Below the pieces are notes generated by a model that saw only the letters and a list, made by a program, of their open reading frames with translations, ran no database searches and was not told the DNA's origin. Shown here one piece after another: positions 27,175 through 35,931 of a DNA stretch of 64,000 nucleotides (position 1 is its first letter; the number at the start of each line of letters is the position of its first letter). The position numbers and the translations under genes were made by a program. The stretch spans positions 21,492 to 85,491 of the forward strand of contig CAKPLP010000006.1 of assembly GCA_934167695.1 (NCBI GenBank), in the 5' to 3' direction. This DNA comes from an uncultured Bacilli bacterium (GTDB taxonomy: Bacteria; Bacillota_I; Bacilli_A; RF39; UBA660).

Positions 27175-27636
27175 ATGAGAGAATATTATTTAGTAAGTAT
27201 AGAAAATGTAGTAGATATTAATAGGGAGAATGTTAATTTTTTACAGGAAATGCATCCTGATCTTTATGAATTGTTTTTGAAAAAAGAAATGTTATATTTA
27301 TATGAAATATATAATAGTCATAAGATGCGAAAAAAAATAAATTTAATTGATGGGAGTATAGCAAAAAAATTAGATCAGTATCATTTGCCTGAATATTTAA
27401 TATTTCAAAGTACTAATAATTTTTTTAAGGTTAAGGAACTTTTAAGTAAGGAGGAGTTTTATTTTACTGAGGGATTATTAAGACAGAGTAGAGTTACTAA
27501 AGGTAATAGATATCTTTTAACACATTATTTAAATAAGTATAGTCCTGAAGAGATAGTTCAAGTAGTAAATGATTTTCATGCTTTTGGAGAAAAAAATAGA
27601 AAAGGTAAGATTATAACCTTTTCTAAAGTTAATTAA
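27175..27636 (+). CDS. Unknown 153-residue protein
   Basis: The start is ATG 27175 behind AGGGACG, downstream of a good promoter. The product is soluble, basic and rich in Tyr, Leu and Lys, with likely alpha-helices (PDLYELFLKKEMLYLYEIY; EEFYFTEGLLRQSRV). No membrane segment, signal peptide or known motif is seen. It ends one base before the stop of the convergent gene at 27637, and its last codons carry one arm of that gene's terminator. I do not recognise the family. Confidence 0.6.
   Translation: MREYYLVSIENVVDINRENVNFLQEMHPDLYELFLKKEMLYLYEIYNSHKMRKKINLIDGSIAKKLDQYHLPEYLIFQSTNNFFKVKELLSKEEFYFTEGLLRQSRVTKGNRYLLTHYLNKYSPEEIVQVVNDFHAFGEKNRKGKIITFSKVN
27590..27624 (-). terminator. Terminator of the 27637 gene, inside the convergent gene
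   Basis: AGAAAAGGT and ACCTTTTCT form a perfect 9-bp stem. Read on the minus strand, it is followed by a run of T. Confidence 0.75.
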
Positions 27637-28194
27637 TTACATTATTACTTTTTTATGTTTTTTTTCTATATATTCGTTGATACTATATGTTTTGTAACAA
27701 CAATTATTTTCTTTAATTTCTTCTATGGAAGGTATTGTTAAGATGTTTATGTCATTATTATCTTTTGGAATGATTTGTAATACTTTCTCTAATGCGTCTT
27801 TTTGATATTCAGATAGATTTTCTTCTTGTTCTGGTACGAATAATAGACCTGAAATAAACATCATATCACTAGAATTTAAGAAAACTATTTTATTTAAACT
27901 TGCTAAAAAGAATGAATAGGTAAGTTCAGGGCTATCTACAAAACAAAGATTATCTGGAATTAGATTTTTAACTTTTTCTTTAAAGATATTAAAATATTTA
28001 CTTTTATAATCACCATATAGTTTTGAAGTAGTAAAATTTAGTGAGTCTTCATGGTGGATTCTATGTTCTTTGTTATTTGGAAGTAGGAATGATTCATTAT
28101 CTTCAATAATAAAACCTAAGTAATCACTACTTGATATATTAAATTCATTAATATTATCTATATTTTCGAAAAGAGAATTATTTAATTGATTCAT
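27637..28194 (-). CDS. Unknown 185-residue protein
   Basis: The start is ATG 28194 (MNQLNNSLFEN); the ribosome site GAGGTG contains the alternative upstream GTG. The product is acidic and soluble, with a central hydrophobic stretch (about 95-125, including SFFLASLNKIVFLNSSDMMF) and CCY near the C-terminus. No family is recognised. It is convergent with 27175 and divergent from the valS T-box operon. Confidence 0.6.
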   Translation of the reverse strand: MNQLNNSLFENIDNINEFNISSSDYLGFIIEDNESFLLPNNKEHRIHHEDSLNFTTSKLYGDYKSKYFNIFKEKVKNLIPDNLCFVDSPELTYSFFLASLNKIVFLNSSDMMFISGLLFVPEQEENLSEYQKDALEKVLQIIPKDNNDINILTIPSIEEIKENNCCYKTYSINEYIEKKHKKVIM

Positions 28195-28242
28195 TTTATT
28201 CACCTCTATGGTTGTATTATAACATATTTATTATAAAATATA

Positions 28243-28271
28243 TTGAAAAAAAGTACTATTTAGTTTATACT
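28243..28271 (+). promoter_or_regulatory. Promoter of the valS T-box operon
   Basis: TTGAAA (28243) and TATACT (28266) are 17 bases apart, immediately upstream of the T-box leader. Confidence 0.75.
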
Positions 28272-28274
28272 AAG

Positions 28275-28512
28275 TCATAGATGCAATGAAATTGAGGAGT
28301 ATATAATAGAATATTTCAGAGAAATTGTGGTTGGTGAAAACAATGATATTTTATTATAGAAGGTAGCAATGGAGCATGATTGTTGAAATTAGTAAATAAT
28401 CCCGGAATGTTTTTCCGTTATCAACTAAGAGGCTATTTTATATGTTAAAATAGTAAATTAAGGTGGTACCACGATACTATTCGTCCTTACTTGGATGAGT
28501 AGTATTTTTTTT
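28275..28512 (+). promoter_or_regulatory. T-box leader, valine-type, with terminator 28474-28512
   Basis: T-box hallmarks appear in order: stem I with GTGGTTGGTGAAA (about 28328-28340), a candidate specifier GTA (Val) within GAAGGTAGC near 28363, the T-box sequence AAGGTGGTACCACG (28460-28473), and a terminator ATACTATTCGTCC/GGATGAGTAGTAT followed by eight T. Uncharged tRNA-Val would stabilise the antiterminator and allow reading into the HD gene and valS. The specifier is inferred from the downstream valS and from position. Confidence 0.9.
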
Positions 28513-28524
28513 GGAGGTTTAAAA

Positions 28525-29283
28525 ATGGAAGATGCTGTTAAAAGTTTTTTAGATTATACTAGTAATTTTTTAGAAAATGAAGATTATAATATTAAGCTTA
28601 AGATTGATCATACTTTTCGAGTCATGAATTTATGTGAGAAGATAGCAAAATCATTAAATTTGTCTTTAGAAGATGTCAATTTGGCAAAATTATGTGGTCT
28701 TTTACATGATATAGGTAGATTTGAACAATGGAATAGCTATAAAACTTTTGTTGATTCTAAGAGTGTTGATCATGGTGATTTTGGTGCTGAACTTTTGATG
28801 AATGAAAGTTTTATGAGACTTTTTAACAGTAATTGTGAAAATGATAATCTTATTATTAATGTTGTAAGAAATCATAATAAGTATAAGTTACCTAAATTAA
28901 GTGAAAGGGAAAAACTTTTTAATAATATAGTAAGAGATGCTGACAAGACTGATATTTTATACTTATATACTATTAATGATATAAAAGTTGATATTGGTTC
29001 AGATTGTTTTTCTGATGAGGTTTTTAAATGTTTACAAGAAAATAAATTAATAGATCGAGATTTGAAGAAGACTAAGGCTGATTCTTTGGCGATTTCTTTA
29101 GCTTTTGTTTTTGATATTAATTATTGTAAAACATTTGATATTTTGAAGGATAATGAATATTTAGATAAGGAATTAGATATTTATTTAAATAAAACTACTA
29201 ATCAAAAATTAGTGGATCAGTTAAATGAATTTAGAAAAATAGTTAATAATTATATAGATAGGAGATGTAGTTATGTTAGATAA
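28525..29283 (+). CDS. HD-domain phosphohydrolase in the valS operon
   Basis: The start is ATG 28525 (MEDAVKSFLDY) behind GGAGG; the longer frame from 28495 lies in the T-box terminator. The 252-residue protein has an HD-domain metal site: H29 in IDHTFRVMNL, then CGLLHDIGRFEQW (HD pair near 58-59), DHGDFGAELL and RDADKTDILYLY. HD enzymes hydrolyse phosphoesters, often of nucleotides; the substrate here is unknown. It is the first gene after the T-box and overlaps valS by 11 bases, so it is induced by valine-tRNA starvation together with valS. Confidence 0.87.
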   Translation: MEDAVKSFLDYTSNFLENEDYNIKLKIDHTFRVMNLCEKIAKSLNLSLEDVNLAKLCGLLHDIGRFEQWNSYKTFVDSKSVDHGDFGAELLMNESFMRLFNSNCENDNLIINVVRNHNKYKLPKLSEREKLFNNIVRDADKTDILYLYTINDIKVDIGSDCFSDEVFKCLQENKLIDRDLKKTKADSLAISLAFVFDINYCKTFDILKDNEYLDKELDIYLNKTTNQKLVDQLNEFRKIVNNYIDRRCSYVR

Positions 29284-31813
29284 AAAATATAATCATAAAG
29301 AAGTAGAAGAAAATAAATATGAATATTGGATGGAGAAGGGCTATTTTAAATCAGGTGACTTTAGTAAAAAGCCTTATTGTATAGTTTTACCTCCTCCAAA
29401 TGTAACGGGAAAACTTCATTTGGGTCATGCTTGGAATGTAACATTACAAGATATTATGATTAGATATAAAAGGATGGAAGGTTATGATGCATTATGGTTA
29501 CCGGGGATGGACCATGCAGCTATTGCAACAGAGGCTAAGGTTGTTAAAAGAATTAAGGAAGAACAAAATTTAACTAAAAGTGAAATTGGACGAGATAGGT
29601 TTTTAGATGAATGTTGGAGATGGACTCATGAACATGCTGATACTATTCGTGCTCAATGGGCAAAATTAGGTATTTCATTAGATTATTCTAAAGAGAGATT
29701 TACCCTTGATGATGGTATATCTAAGGCAGTTAAGAAAGTATTTGTTGATTACTATAATAAAGGTTTAATTTATCGTGGTGAAAAAATAATCAACTGGGAT
29801 CCTGCTGCTCAGACCGCTTTATCTAATGAAGAGGTAATTTATTCTGAAGAGAAGAGTGCTTTTTATCATTTGAAATATAAGCTTGTAGATAGTGATAAAT
29901 ATATTGATGTTGCAACAACTAGACCTGAAACTTTATTTGGAGATACAGCTGTTGCAGTTAATGAAGAGGATGAAAGATATAGAGAATTTGTTGGTAAAAA
30001 TGTTATTTTACCTATTGTTAATAGAGAAATACCTGTAATTACAGATGAACATGCAGATATGACTAAGGGAACAGGTGCTGTAAAGATTACTCCTGCTCAT
30101 GATCCTAATGACTTTGAAGTTGGTAATAGACATAACTTAGAGCGAATTGTTATTTTTAATGATGATGCTACTATGAATGAAAATGTTCCTTTAAAATACC
30201 AAGGAATGAGTCGTGAAGAAGCTAGAGAAGAGGTAATTAAAGATTTAAAGGATGCTAATTTATTATTAGAAATTGAACCTATAGTTCATGAAGTTGGACA
30301 CAGTGAAAGAACTGGAGTAATGGTTGAACCAATGATAAAGAAACAATGGTTTGTTAAGATGAGACCTTTGGCTGATAAAGTTTTGGAAAATCAAAAAGAT
30401 AGTAAAACTAAAGTCCATTTTGTACCTAGTCGTTATGAAAAAACTATGAATCATTGGATGGAGATTACTTATGATTGGTGTATTTCTAGACAATTATGGT
30501 GGGGACATAGAATTCCTGCTTGGTACAAAGATGATCAGATATATGTTGGAATGGAAGAACCAAAAGAAGAAGGTTGGGTACAAGATGATGATGTTTTAGA
30601 TACTTGGTTTTCATCTGCTTTATGGCCATTTGCAACACTTGGTTGGCCTGATAATACGGAGTTATTGGAAAGATATTATCCAAATAATTGTTTAGTGACT
30701 GGATATGATATTATTCCATTCTGGGTTAATAGAATGACATTCCAAGGAGAAGAGTTACTTGGTAAAAGACCTTTTGAAGATTGTTTAATTCATGGATTAA
30801 TTCGTGATAAACAGGGACGTAAATTTTCTAAGAGTTTAGGTAATGGTATTGATCCATTCGATATGATTGATTTATATGGAGCTGATTCTCTTAGATATTA
30901 TTTAGCAACTGATGTAAGTGCTGGAACAGATATGAAATTTGATGAGGATAAGATTAAGGCTACATGGAATTTTATTAATAAACTATGGAATGCTTCTAGA
31001 TTTACTTTAATGAATATAGAAGATTTAACTGAAATAAATATAGATAATTTAAAACCTGAAGATAAATGGATTTTAACTAAATATGAAAATACTGTACATA
31101 CTGTTAAAAAGTTTATGGATAAGTATCAGTTTAATAATGTTGGTAGTGCTATTTATGATTTTACTTGGAATTATTTTTGTGATTATTATATAGAAATGGC
31201 AAAATATTCAATTAATGATACAACAACTAAATCTGTTTTATGTATGGTATTAACAGGAATATTAAAATTATTACATCCATTTATGCCATATGTTACAGAG
31301 GAAATTTATCAGATGTTACCTGTTAAGGATGCTGAGTCAATTATGGTTGCTCCATATCCAAAACATCAAAGTAAATTTATATTTGAAGATGTTGAAAGAA
31401 TTGTTGATGATCAGGTTGAATTTATTAAGAAGTTTAGAAATGTAAAAGCAGAAAATAATATTACAAAAGATATGAAAGTAATGTTTTCTACAGATGATGA
31501 TAATGAACTTATTGTTAAAATGTTAAAACTAGATAATAATTTAGTAAAAGAACCATTAGGAATGAAAGCATATAAAGTTTTTTCAGAGAGAATAAAGGCT
31601 CAAATATTCTTTGAAAAAATAGAAACTGAAGCTGATAAAGCATTAAAAGAGTCAACTATTAAAGCTTTGGAAGAGTCGATTGCAAGAAGAAAAAAACTTT
31701 TAGAAAATGAAAATTATGTTAAAAAAGCTCCTAGTAATATTGTCCAAATGGATAAGGATAAATTGAAAGAAGAGGAAGAAAAATTAGCAAATTTAAGAAG
31801 TCAAATGAATTAG
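29273..31813 (+). CDS. valS: Valyl-tRNA synthetase
   Basis: ValS charges tRNA-Val and edits mischarged Thr. The 846-residue length is normal. The class I motifs are present: PPPNVTGKLHLGHAWN with HLGH as the HIGH motif, and KFSKS in GRKFSKSLGNGIDP (about 515-528) as KMSKS. The editing domain (TTRPETLFGDTAVAV near 220, KITPAHDPNDFEVG) is present. A coiled-coil tail (from about 780, SIARRKKLLEN) is the usual tRNA-binding arm. It overlaps the HD gene by 11 bases with AGGAGATG as ribosome site and is controlled by the T-box at 28275. Confidence 0.98.
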   Translation: MLDKKYNHKEVEENKYEYWMEKGYFKSGDFSKKPYCIVLPPPNVTGKLHLGHAWNVTLQDIMIRYKRMEGYDALWLPGMDHAAIATEAKVVKRIKEEQNLTKSEIGRDRFLDECWRWTHEHADTIRAQWAKLGISLDYSKERFTLDDGISKAVKKVFVDYYNKGLIYRGEKIINWDPAAQTALSNEEVIYSEEKSAFYHLKYKLVDSDKYIDVATTRPETLFGDTAVAVNEEDERYREFVGKNVILPIVNREIPVITDEHADMTKGTGAVKITPAHDPNDFEVGNRHNLERIVIFNDDATMNENVPLKYQGMSREEAREEVIKDLKDANLLLEIEPIVHEVGHSERTGVMVEPMIKKQWFVKMRPLADKVLENQKDSKTKVHFVPSRYEKTMNHWMEITYDWCISRQLWWGHRIPAWYKDDQIYVGMEEPKEEGWVQDDDVLDTWFSSALWPFATLGWPDNTELLERYYPNNCLVTGYDIIPFWVNRMTFQGEELLGKRPFEDCLIHGLIRDKQGRKFSKSLGNGIDPFDMIDLYGADSLRYYLATDVSAGTDMKFDEDKIKATWNFINKLWNASRFTLMNIEDLTEINIDNLKPEDKWILTKYENTVHTVKKFMDKYQFNNVGSAIYDFTWNYFCDYYIEMAKYSINDTTTKSVLCMVLTGILKLLHPFMPYVTEEIYQMLPVKDAESIMVAPYPKHQSKFIFEDVERIVDDQVEFIKKFRNVKAENNITKDMKVMFSTDDDNELIVKMLKLDNNLVKEPLGMKAYKVFSERIKAQIFFEKIETEADKALKESTIKALEESIARRKKLLENENYVKKAPSNIVQMDKDKLKEEEEKLANLRSQMN

Positions 31814-31827
31814 TGACTTCTTTTTTA
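31795..31827 (+). terminator. Terminator of the valS operon
   Basis: AAGAAGTCA and TGACTTCTT form a 9-bp stem spanning the stop codon and are followed by a T run. Confidence 0.85.
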
Positions 31828-31873
31828 TTTTTATGGTATACTTTTAATTGAAGAGAAAAGGGAGATGCTATTT

Positions 31874-32989
31874 ATGGATACGAATGATAAAGATAAAAAG
31901 GTTAATTATAATATTCCCGGTGTTATTATTCCACCTCAAACAACGGAAAATGGGGTAGTAATTAGTGAAGAAATTGATGATTTGAATGTTGGGAATGTTA
32001 TTAATGATAATACTAAAAATACTACTACTATTCAAACTGAAAATAATGTAGGTAAAGTTGTTAAAGATAATAATATAAATAATCCTGTACAACCTAATAT
32101 ACAACCGAGTATTCCTACACCTGTTGTTCCAGCGATGCCTTATCAGGCTCCTGTTTCACAACCTGTAGATATGAAAGTAGAAAATAAAGTTGAGACACCT
32201 GTTACAAATAAAAGTAATGGTAATAATAAAAAGGGAAAAACACCTTATCTTTTAATAATATTAATTCTTTTAGCTTTTATTGGTTATTTCGTGTATAACG
32301 ATTATTTAAAACCAAAAGATAAGGTAGATCCAGCTACTGAATGGCAAAGAAAAAGAACTGCTAATATTGACAGTTTAGTTGTTCAACAGTTGTATAGTTA
32401 TGTTAATTTAGATGGTTGTGATGATCAAATTAAGTTTTTTTATAATGATAAGGAAAGTGTCTCTTTAAATGAATTGACTGAAGAAAATAGAAATTATTTG
32501 GCTTATAGACAATTAAAGTATAGTTCAATTAAAAAGAAAAATTGTTCTAATTATCCTACTAGTTTGCATAAGAGTGATAATCTAGGATTATGGTATTGTG
32601 GTGATGATGTTTTATCTAGTACTGCCAGTGATTATTCTGATAATTCTGCGGTAACTAGGGTTATCAGTGGCGATGATATAAAAACTCAAGTTAATAGAAT
32701 GTTTGGAGCAGATATTTATAGAGCAAAGACTTTTCTAGTATCTTCATCAGAAAGATATCTTTATGATAGTAATACTGACTCATATATTCTTCAATCGTTT
32801 GCAGGTGAAAATAGTTGTAAAGGGTATACAAATAAGTTAGAAAGAGCTTATCAGCAGGGTGATAACTTAACTATTGTTGTAAAGGTTGTTAATAACGAAA
32901 ATAAAAAGGTCCAATTATTTTACTATACTTTTGTAGAAAGCGAAGATGGTAATTATTACTTTAATTCTTTGAAAAAACAGAATGTATAA
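31874..32989 (+). CDS. Single-pass membrane protein with extracytoplasmic C-terminal domain
   Basis: The start is ATG 31874, nine bases after GGGAG; the ATG at 31865 touches the ribosome site. Of 371 residues, the first 120 are disordered and cytoplasmic (rich in Asn, Thr, Pro and Val, with a PNIQPSIPTPVVP stretch), then basic residues and one membrane segment (about 124-142). The outer part (145-371) has four cysteines or more (CDD, KKNCSNYP, WYCGDD, NSCKGYT) and an alternating pattern suggesting a compact, possibly disulfide-bonded fold. No family is recognised. It is monocistronic by flanking terminators. Confidence 0.7.
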   Translation: MDTNDKDKKVNYNIPGVIIPPQTTENGVVISEEIDDLNVGNVINDNTKNTTTIQTENNVGKVVKDNNINNPVQPNIQPSIPTPVVPAMPYQAPVSQPVDMKVENKVETPVTNKSNGNNKKGKTPYLLIILILLAFIGYFVYNDYLKPKDKVDPATEWQRKRTANIDSLVVQQLYSYVNLDGCDDQIKFFYNDKESVSLNELTEENRNYLAYRQLKYSSIKKKNCSNYPTSLHKSDNLGLWYCGDDVLSSTASDYSDNSAVTRVISGDDIKTQVNRMFGADIYRAKTFLVSSSERYLYDSNTDSYILQSFAGENSCKGYTNKLERAYQQGDNLTIVVKVVNNENKKVQLFYYTFVESEDGNYYFNSLKKQNV

Positions 32990-32999
32990 TTTTTAGTGT

Positions 33000-33034
33000 A
33001 AAGAATATGCAAAGTGTATATTCTTTCTTTTTTT
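33000..33034 (+). terminator. Terminator of the 31874 gene
   Basis: AAAGAATAT and ATATTCTTT form a perfect 9-bp stem followed by a T run. Confidence 0.85.
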
Positions 33035-33082
33035 TCGACAAATTCTTTTATTTATGTTTGCTAGTATAAATATGGTGATGCT

Positions 33083-33535
33083 ATGAGGAAGAATTTTATT
33101 ATATTGTTGGTAGTTATTATTATGGGAGTTTTTTCTGGTAAATTTATTTATGATAAGATTAATGATGTTTATGCTTTTAGTACTAAAAATGAACAAATAG
33201 CATATTTTTTACAATTAGGTATTTATTCTAGTGAAGAGAGTATGAATTCTGATACTAATTCTATAACTAATAAATTGGTTATTAAGAAAAATAATAATTA
33301 TTATGTTTATGTTGGAATTAGTATGAATAAAGATAATTTAAAAAAGGTATGTTCTCTATATCAAAAGTTGGGTTATAATTTATATTTTGATGAGGTTTAT
33401 ATTGATAATAAAGAGTATTTGTATAACTTGGAACAGTTTGATTTATTACTTGCAAAGGCTAAAAGTAATGATGAAATAGAGTCAATTAATTCTGTTATTT
33501 TATCTAGTTATGAAGAAATGGTTTTAAATAAATAA
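33083..33535 (+). CDS. Membrane-anchored SPOR-like protein
   Basis: This 150-residue protein starts at ATG 33083 behind GGTGATG. An N-terminal anchor (about 4-22) is followed by IAYFLQLGIYSSEESMN and NNYYVYVGISMNKDNLKKV with LYQKLGYNLY, which resemble the two beta-alpha units of a SPOR domain, a fold that binds denuded glycan at division sites. The similarity is by pattern only. It stands between an unknown membrane protein and radC, upstream of mreC, so an envelope role is plausible. Confidence 0.6.
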   Translation: MRKNFIILLVVIIMGVFSGKFIYDKINDVYAFSTKNEQIAYFLQLGIYSSEESMNSDTNSITNKLVIKKNNNYYVYVGISMNKDNLKKVCSLYQKLGYNLYFDEVYIDNKEYLYNLEQFDLLLAKAKSNDEIESINSVILSSYEEMVLNK

Positions 33536-33592
33536 ATTTTTTCTCTCCAAATTATTGTTTTTTATCGAATGATAATATAGGAGGTGAAAATA

Positions 33593-34276
33593 ATGCAGGT
33601 AAGAAATATACCTAAATCAGAAAGACCTAGAGAAAGGTTTTTAAGGGAAGGAGTAAGTAATTTATCTAATCAGGAGTTGTTGGCCATTATAATTAAGACT
33701 GGTACTAAAAACTTGAGTTCCATGGATTTGGCATTTTTGTTATTAAATGAGATTGATGATATTCATTATTTGAAAGATGTGAATGTTAGTCGTTTAATAA
33801 AAATTAAAGGTATTGGTTTGGTAAAGGCAATAGAAATAGCATCTGCGATTGAACTTGGCAAGAGAATATATTTTAACAGTCCTAAACATCGTGAAAAACT
33901 AATTAATGCTAAGGAAATTTATGAAAGTAGTAAATATTTATTTGTAGGAAAAATGCAAGAAGAGTTTTATTGTTTATATTTTAATAATAAACAAGAATTA
34001 TTAGAAAGGAAGTTGTTATTTATGGGAACTATTAATAGAAGTATTGTACATCCTCGTGAGGTGTTTAAAGAAGCTTATTTAACATCAGCTTCTTCGATTG
34101 TTTGTATACATAATCATCCTTCTGGAGATACTAAGCCTAGTAGGGAAGATATTATTTTTACAAAATCACTTATTGAAATAGGTAGAGTCAATGGAATACC
34201 TATAGTTGATCATATTATAGTAGGAGATAATAGTTATTATAGTTTTTATGAAAGTAATAATGTTTTCAATCTATAG
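33593..34276 (+). CDS. radC: RadC-family JAMM protein
   Basis: The start is ATG 33593 behind GGAGGTG; the in-frame GTG at 33584 overlaps the ribosome site. The 227-residue protein begins with a RuvA-like helix-hairpin-helix part (RFLREGVSNLSNQELLAIII, then IKGIGLVKAIEI). The MPN+/JAMM metal site follows at about 172-185 (HNHPSGD followed by SRED). RadC was named for repair, but that function has been withdrawn for Escherichia coli; its role is unclear, and a link to recombination or competence is suggested in some species. Here it precedes mreCD, as in many Firmicutes. Confidence 0.95.
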   Translation: MQVRNIPKSERPRERFLREGVSNLSNQELLAIIIKTGTKNLSSMDLAFLLLNEIDDIHYLKDVNVSRLIKIKGIGLVKAIEIASAIELGKRIYFNSPKHREKLINAKEIYESSKYLFVGKMQEEFYCLYFNNKQELLERKLLFMGTINRSIVHPREVFKEAYLTSASSIVCIHNHPSGDTKPSREDIIFTKSLIEIGRVNGIPIVDHIIVGDNSYYSFYESNNVFNL

Positions 34277-34342
34277 TTGTTCTTTAATGAAAAATATACT
34301 ATAATATAAAAGGCTGATAAGTATAGAAAGAGTTGATTATAT

Positions 34343-35146
34343 ATGTATAAGAATAACAGAAAAATCAAAAAACAAAGAAAAATAATTATTACTGTTTGTG
34401 TAATAGTAGTTATTTTTCTTTTACTTTTTTATTCTTTAAAACTTGATAGAAAAGTTGGAAGAGTGGAGGGCTTATTGAAAGATGGCTCTATAGTTATTCA
34501 GAAAGTTTTTATGTATCCTTTTACTTGTTTAAATGGTGAGAAGAATGTTACTCAATCTGATAGTTATTTAATTCAAAAAAATGTAAATAGTTCATTAGAG
34601 AAGGAAATAGAAGAATTGAAGGATGCTTTGAAGCTTAATGAAACTTTTACTGAGTATGATCCTGTTAATGCAACTGTTTTATCTCGTAATAAGAGTTATT
34701 GGTTTAATACTATTACTATTGATAAAGGAAGTAATGATAAAATTAAAACTGATATGGCTGTTGTTACTAAAGATGGACTAGTAGGTAAAATAACTAAAGT
34801 TAGTCATAATTCTAGTGAAGTTAAATTAATTACTACTAATGATATTAATTATAAAGTTTCTGTTTCAATAAGTGCAGGTAGTGGAGATACTTATGCGATT
34901 CTTAATGGATATGATAAGAAGAAAGGTACTATTAAAGTTACTGGTGTTTCAAAAGATAGTGATGTAAAAAAAGATGATGTTGTTTTAACTAGTGGACTTG
35001 GGGGATTATTTCCTAGAGGAATATATATTGGTACTGTAAGTGAAATTACTAGTGATAAATATAATTTGAGTAAAACTCTTTATATTAAAACTAGCCAAGA
35101 TTTTAGTAATATTCATTATGTTACAGTACTTAAGGAGAATAAATAA
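34343..35146 (+). CDS. mreC: Rod-shape protein MreC
   Basis: This 267-residue protein has a basic N-terminus, one membrane segment (about 12-33), a coiled coil (about 75-100, SLEKEIEELKDALKLN) and the MreC beta domains (DPVNATVLSRNKSYWFNTITID; DGLVGKI; VLTSGLGGLFPRGIYIGTV near 220). MreC forms filaments outside the membrane that help the elongation machinery place new wall. It overlaps mreD by one base (TAATG). No mreB is in this window. Confidence 0.95.
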   Translation: MYKNNRKIKKQRKIIITVCVIVVIFLLLFYSLKLDRKVGRVEGLLKDGSIVIQKVFMYPFTCLNGEKNVTQSDSYLIQKNVNSSLEKEIEELKDALKLNETFTEYDPVNATVLSRNKSYWFNTITIDKGSNDKIKTDMAVVTKDGLVGKITKVSHNSSEVKLITTNDINYKVSVSISAGSGDTYAILNGYDKKKGTIKVTGVSKDSDVKKDDVVLTSGLGGLFPRGIYIGTVSEITSDKYNLSKTLYIKTSQDFSNIHYVTVLKENK

Positions 35147-35673
35147 TGTTTATTGTTGTTATTATTAGTATCATTTCTCTCGTACTTGATGGAATTTTGA
35201 CTAACTTTTTACCATATATGGTTAATAATTTGACTCTTTTTACTCCGATGTTTACTATTATTAGTGTTTTTCTAATTTTTCCATTATTTTGTGATGATTA
35301 TAAAAAATACTTAGTTTATATATTTATTCTTGGAGTAATATATGATTTATTTTATACTAATTTATTTGTATATGATGGAATAATCTTCTTATTATTTGGA
35401 TTGATAACTATAAATATTTATAAAAATTTTGAGGTTACTAAATTTAGATTATTATTATATATTGTTTTATTTATATGTTTATATGAGTTTATATTTGCTT
35501 TTGTTATTTTATTATTTCAATTAGTTCCAATATCTTTTTCAAAGATTTTTTATAAGATTGGTCATTCTATAATTATAAATCTTATTTATGGAGAGTTTGT
35601 TTATTTAATTATAAATTTATTACCTAAAAAGTATCATACTAAAAAGATAAATAGTTTTAATAAGATTATTTAA
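35146..35673 (+). CDS. mreD: Rod-shape protein MreD
   Basis: This 175-residue, very hydrophobic protein has five to six membrane segments and matches the MreD size and topology. GVIYDLFYTNLFVYDGIIFLLFGL is the family's conserved D-x-x-x-x-x-x-G-x-x-x-l region. It overlaps the mreC stop by one base behind AAGGAG. It is a partner of MreC in elongation. No terminator is obvious; a weak AATAAGA/TCTTATT pair lies just past the stop. Confidence 0.88.
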   Translation: MFIVVIISIISLVLDGILTNFLPYMVNNLTLFTPMFTIISVFLIFPLFCDDYKKYLVYIFILGVIYDLFYTNLFVYDGIIFLLFGLITINIYKNFEVTKFRLLLYIVLFICLYEFIFAFVILLFQLVPISFSKIFYKIGHSIIINLIYGEFVYLIINLLPKKYHTKKINSFNKII

Positions 35674-35931
35674 TTAATTATTTTCTTATTAATATATTTA
35701 TCTTTTTTATTTTTTGTTTGGATGATTTTTAATTATTTATGTTTTTTTTTCTTGGAAAATGTAAAAATGGTCATTAGGATTTTTTTTTAATATATGATAA
35801 ATTGTTTTCGAGGACATTTAGGGATTTTATATTTTGTTTTTAGTTCATTACTTACCTTTACTCTTATCCACATATTCCCTTTATGTTCTTTTTTGTTTTG
35901 TATATTTCATATATTTTAATGGTGATATATA

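Noticed and set aside
35674..35931. Regulatory RNA or small gene between mreD and the NodB-like gene
   Set aside because: The interval is T-rich, without a credible hairpin set, ORF with ribosome site or known leader motif.
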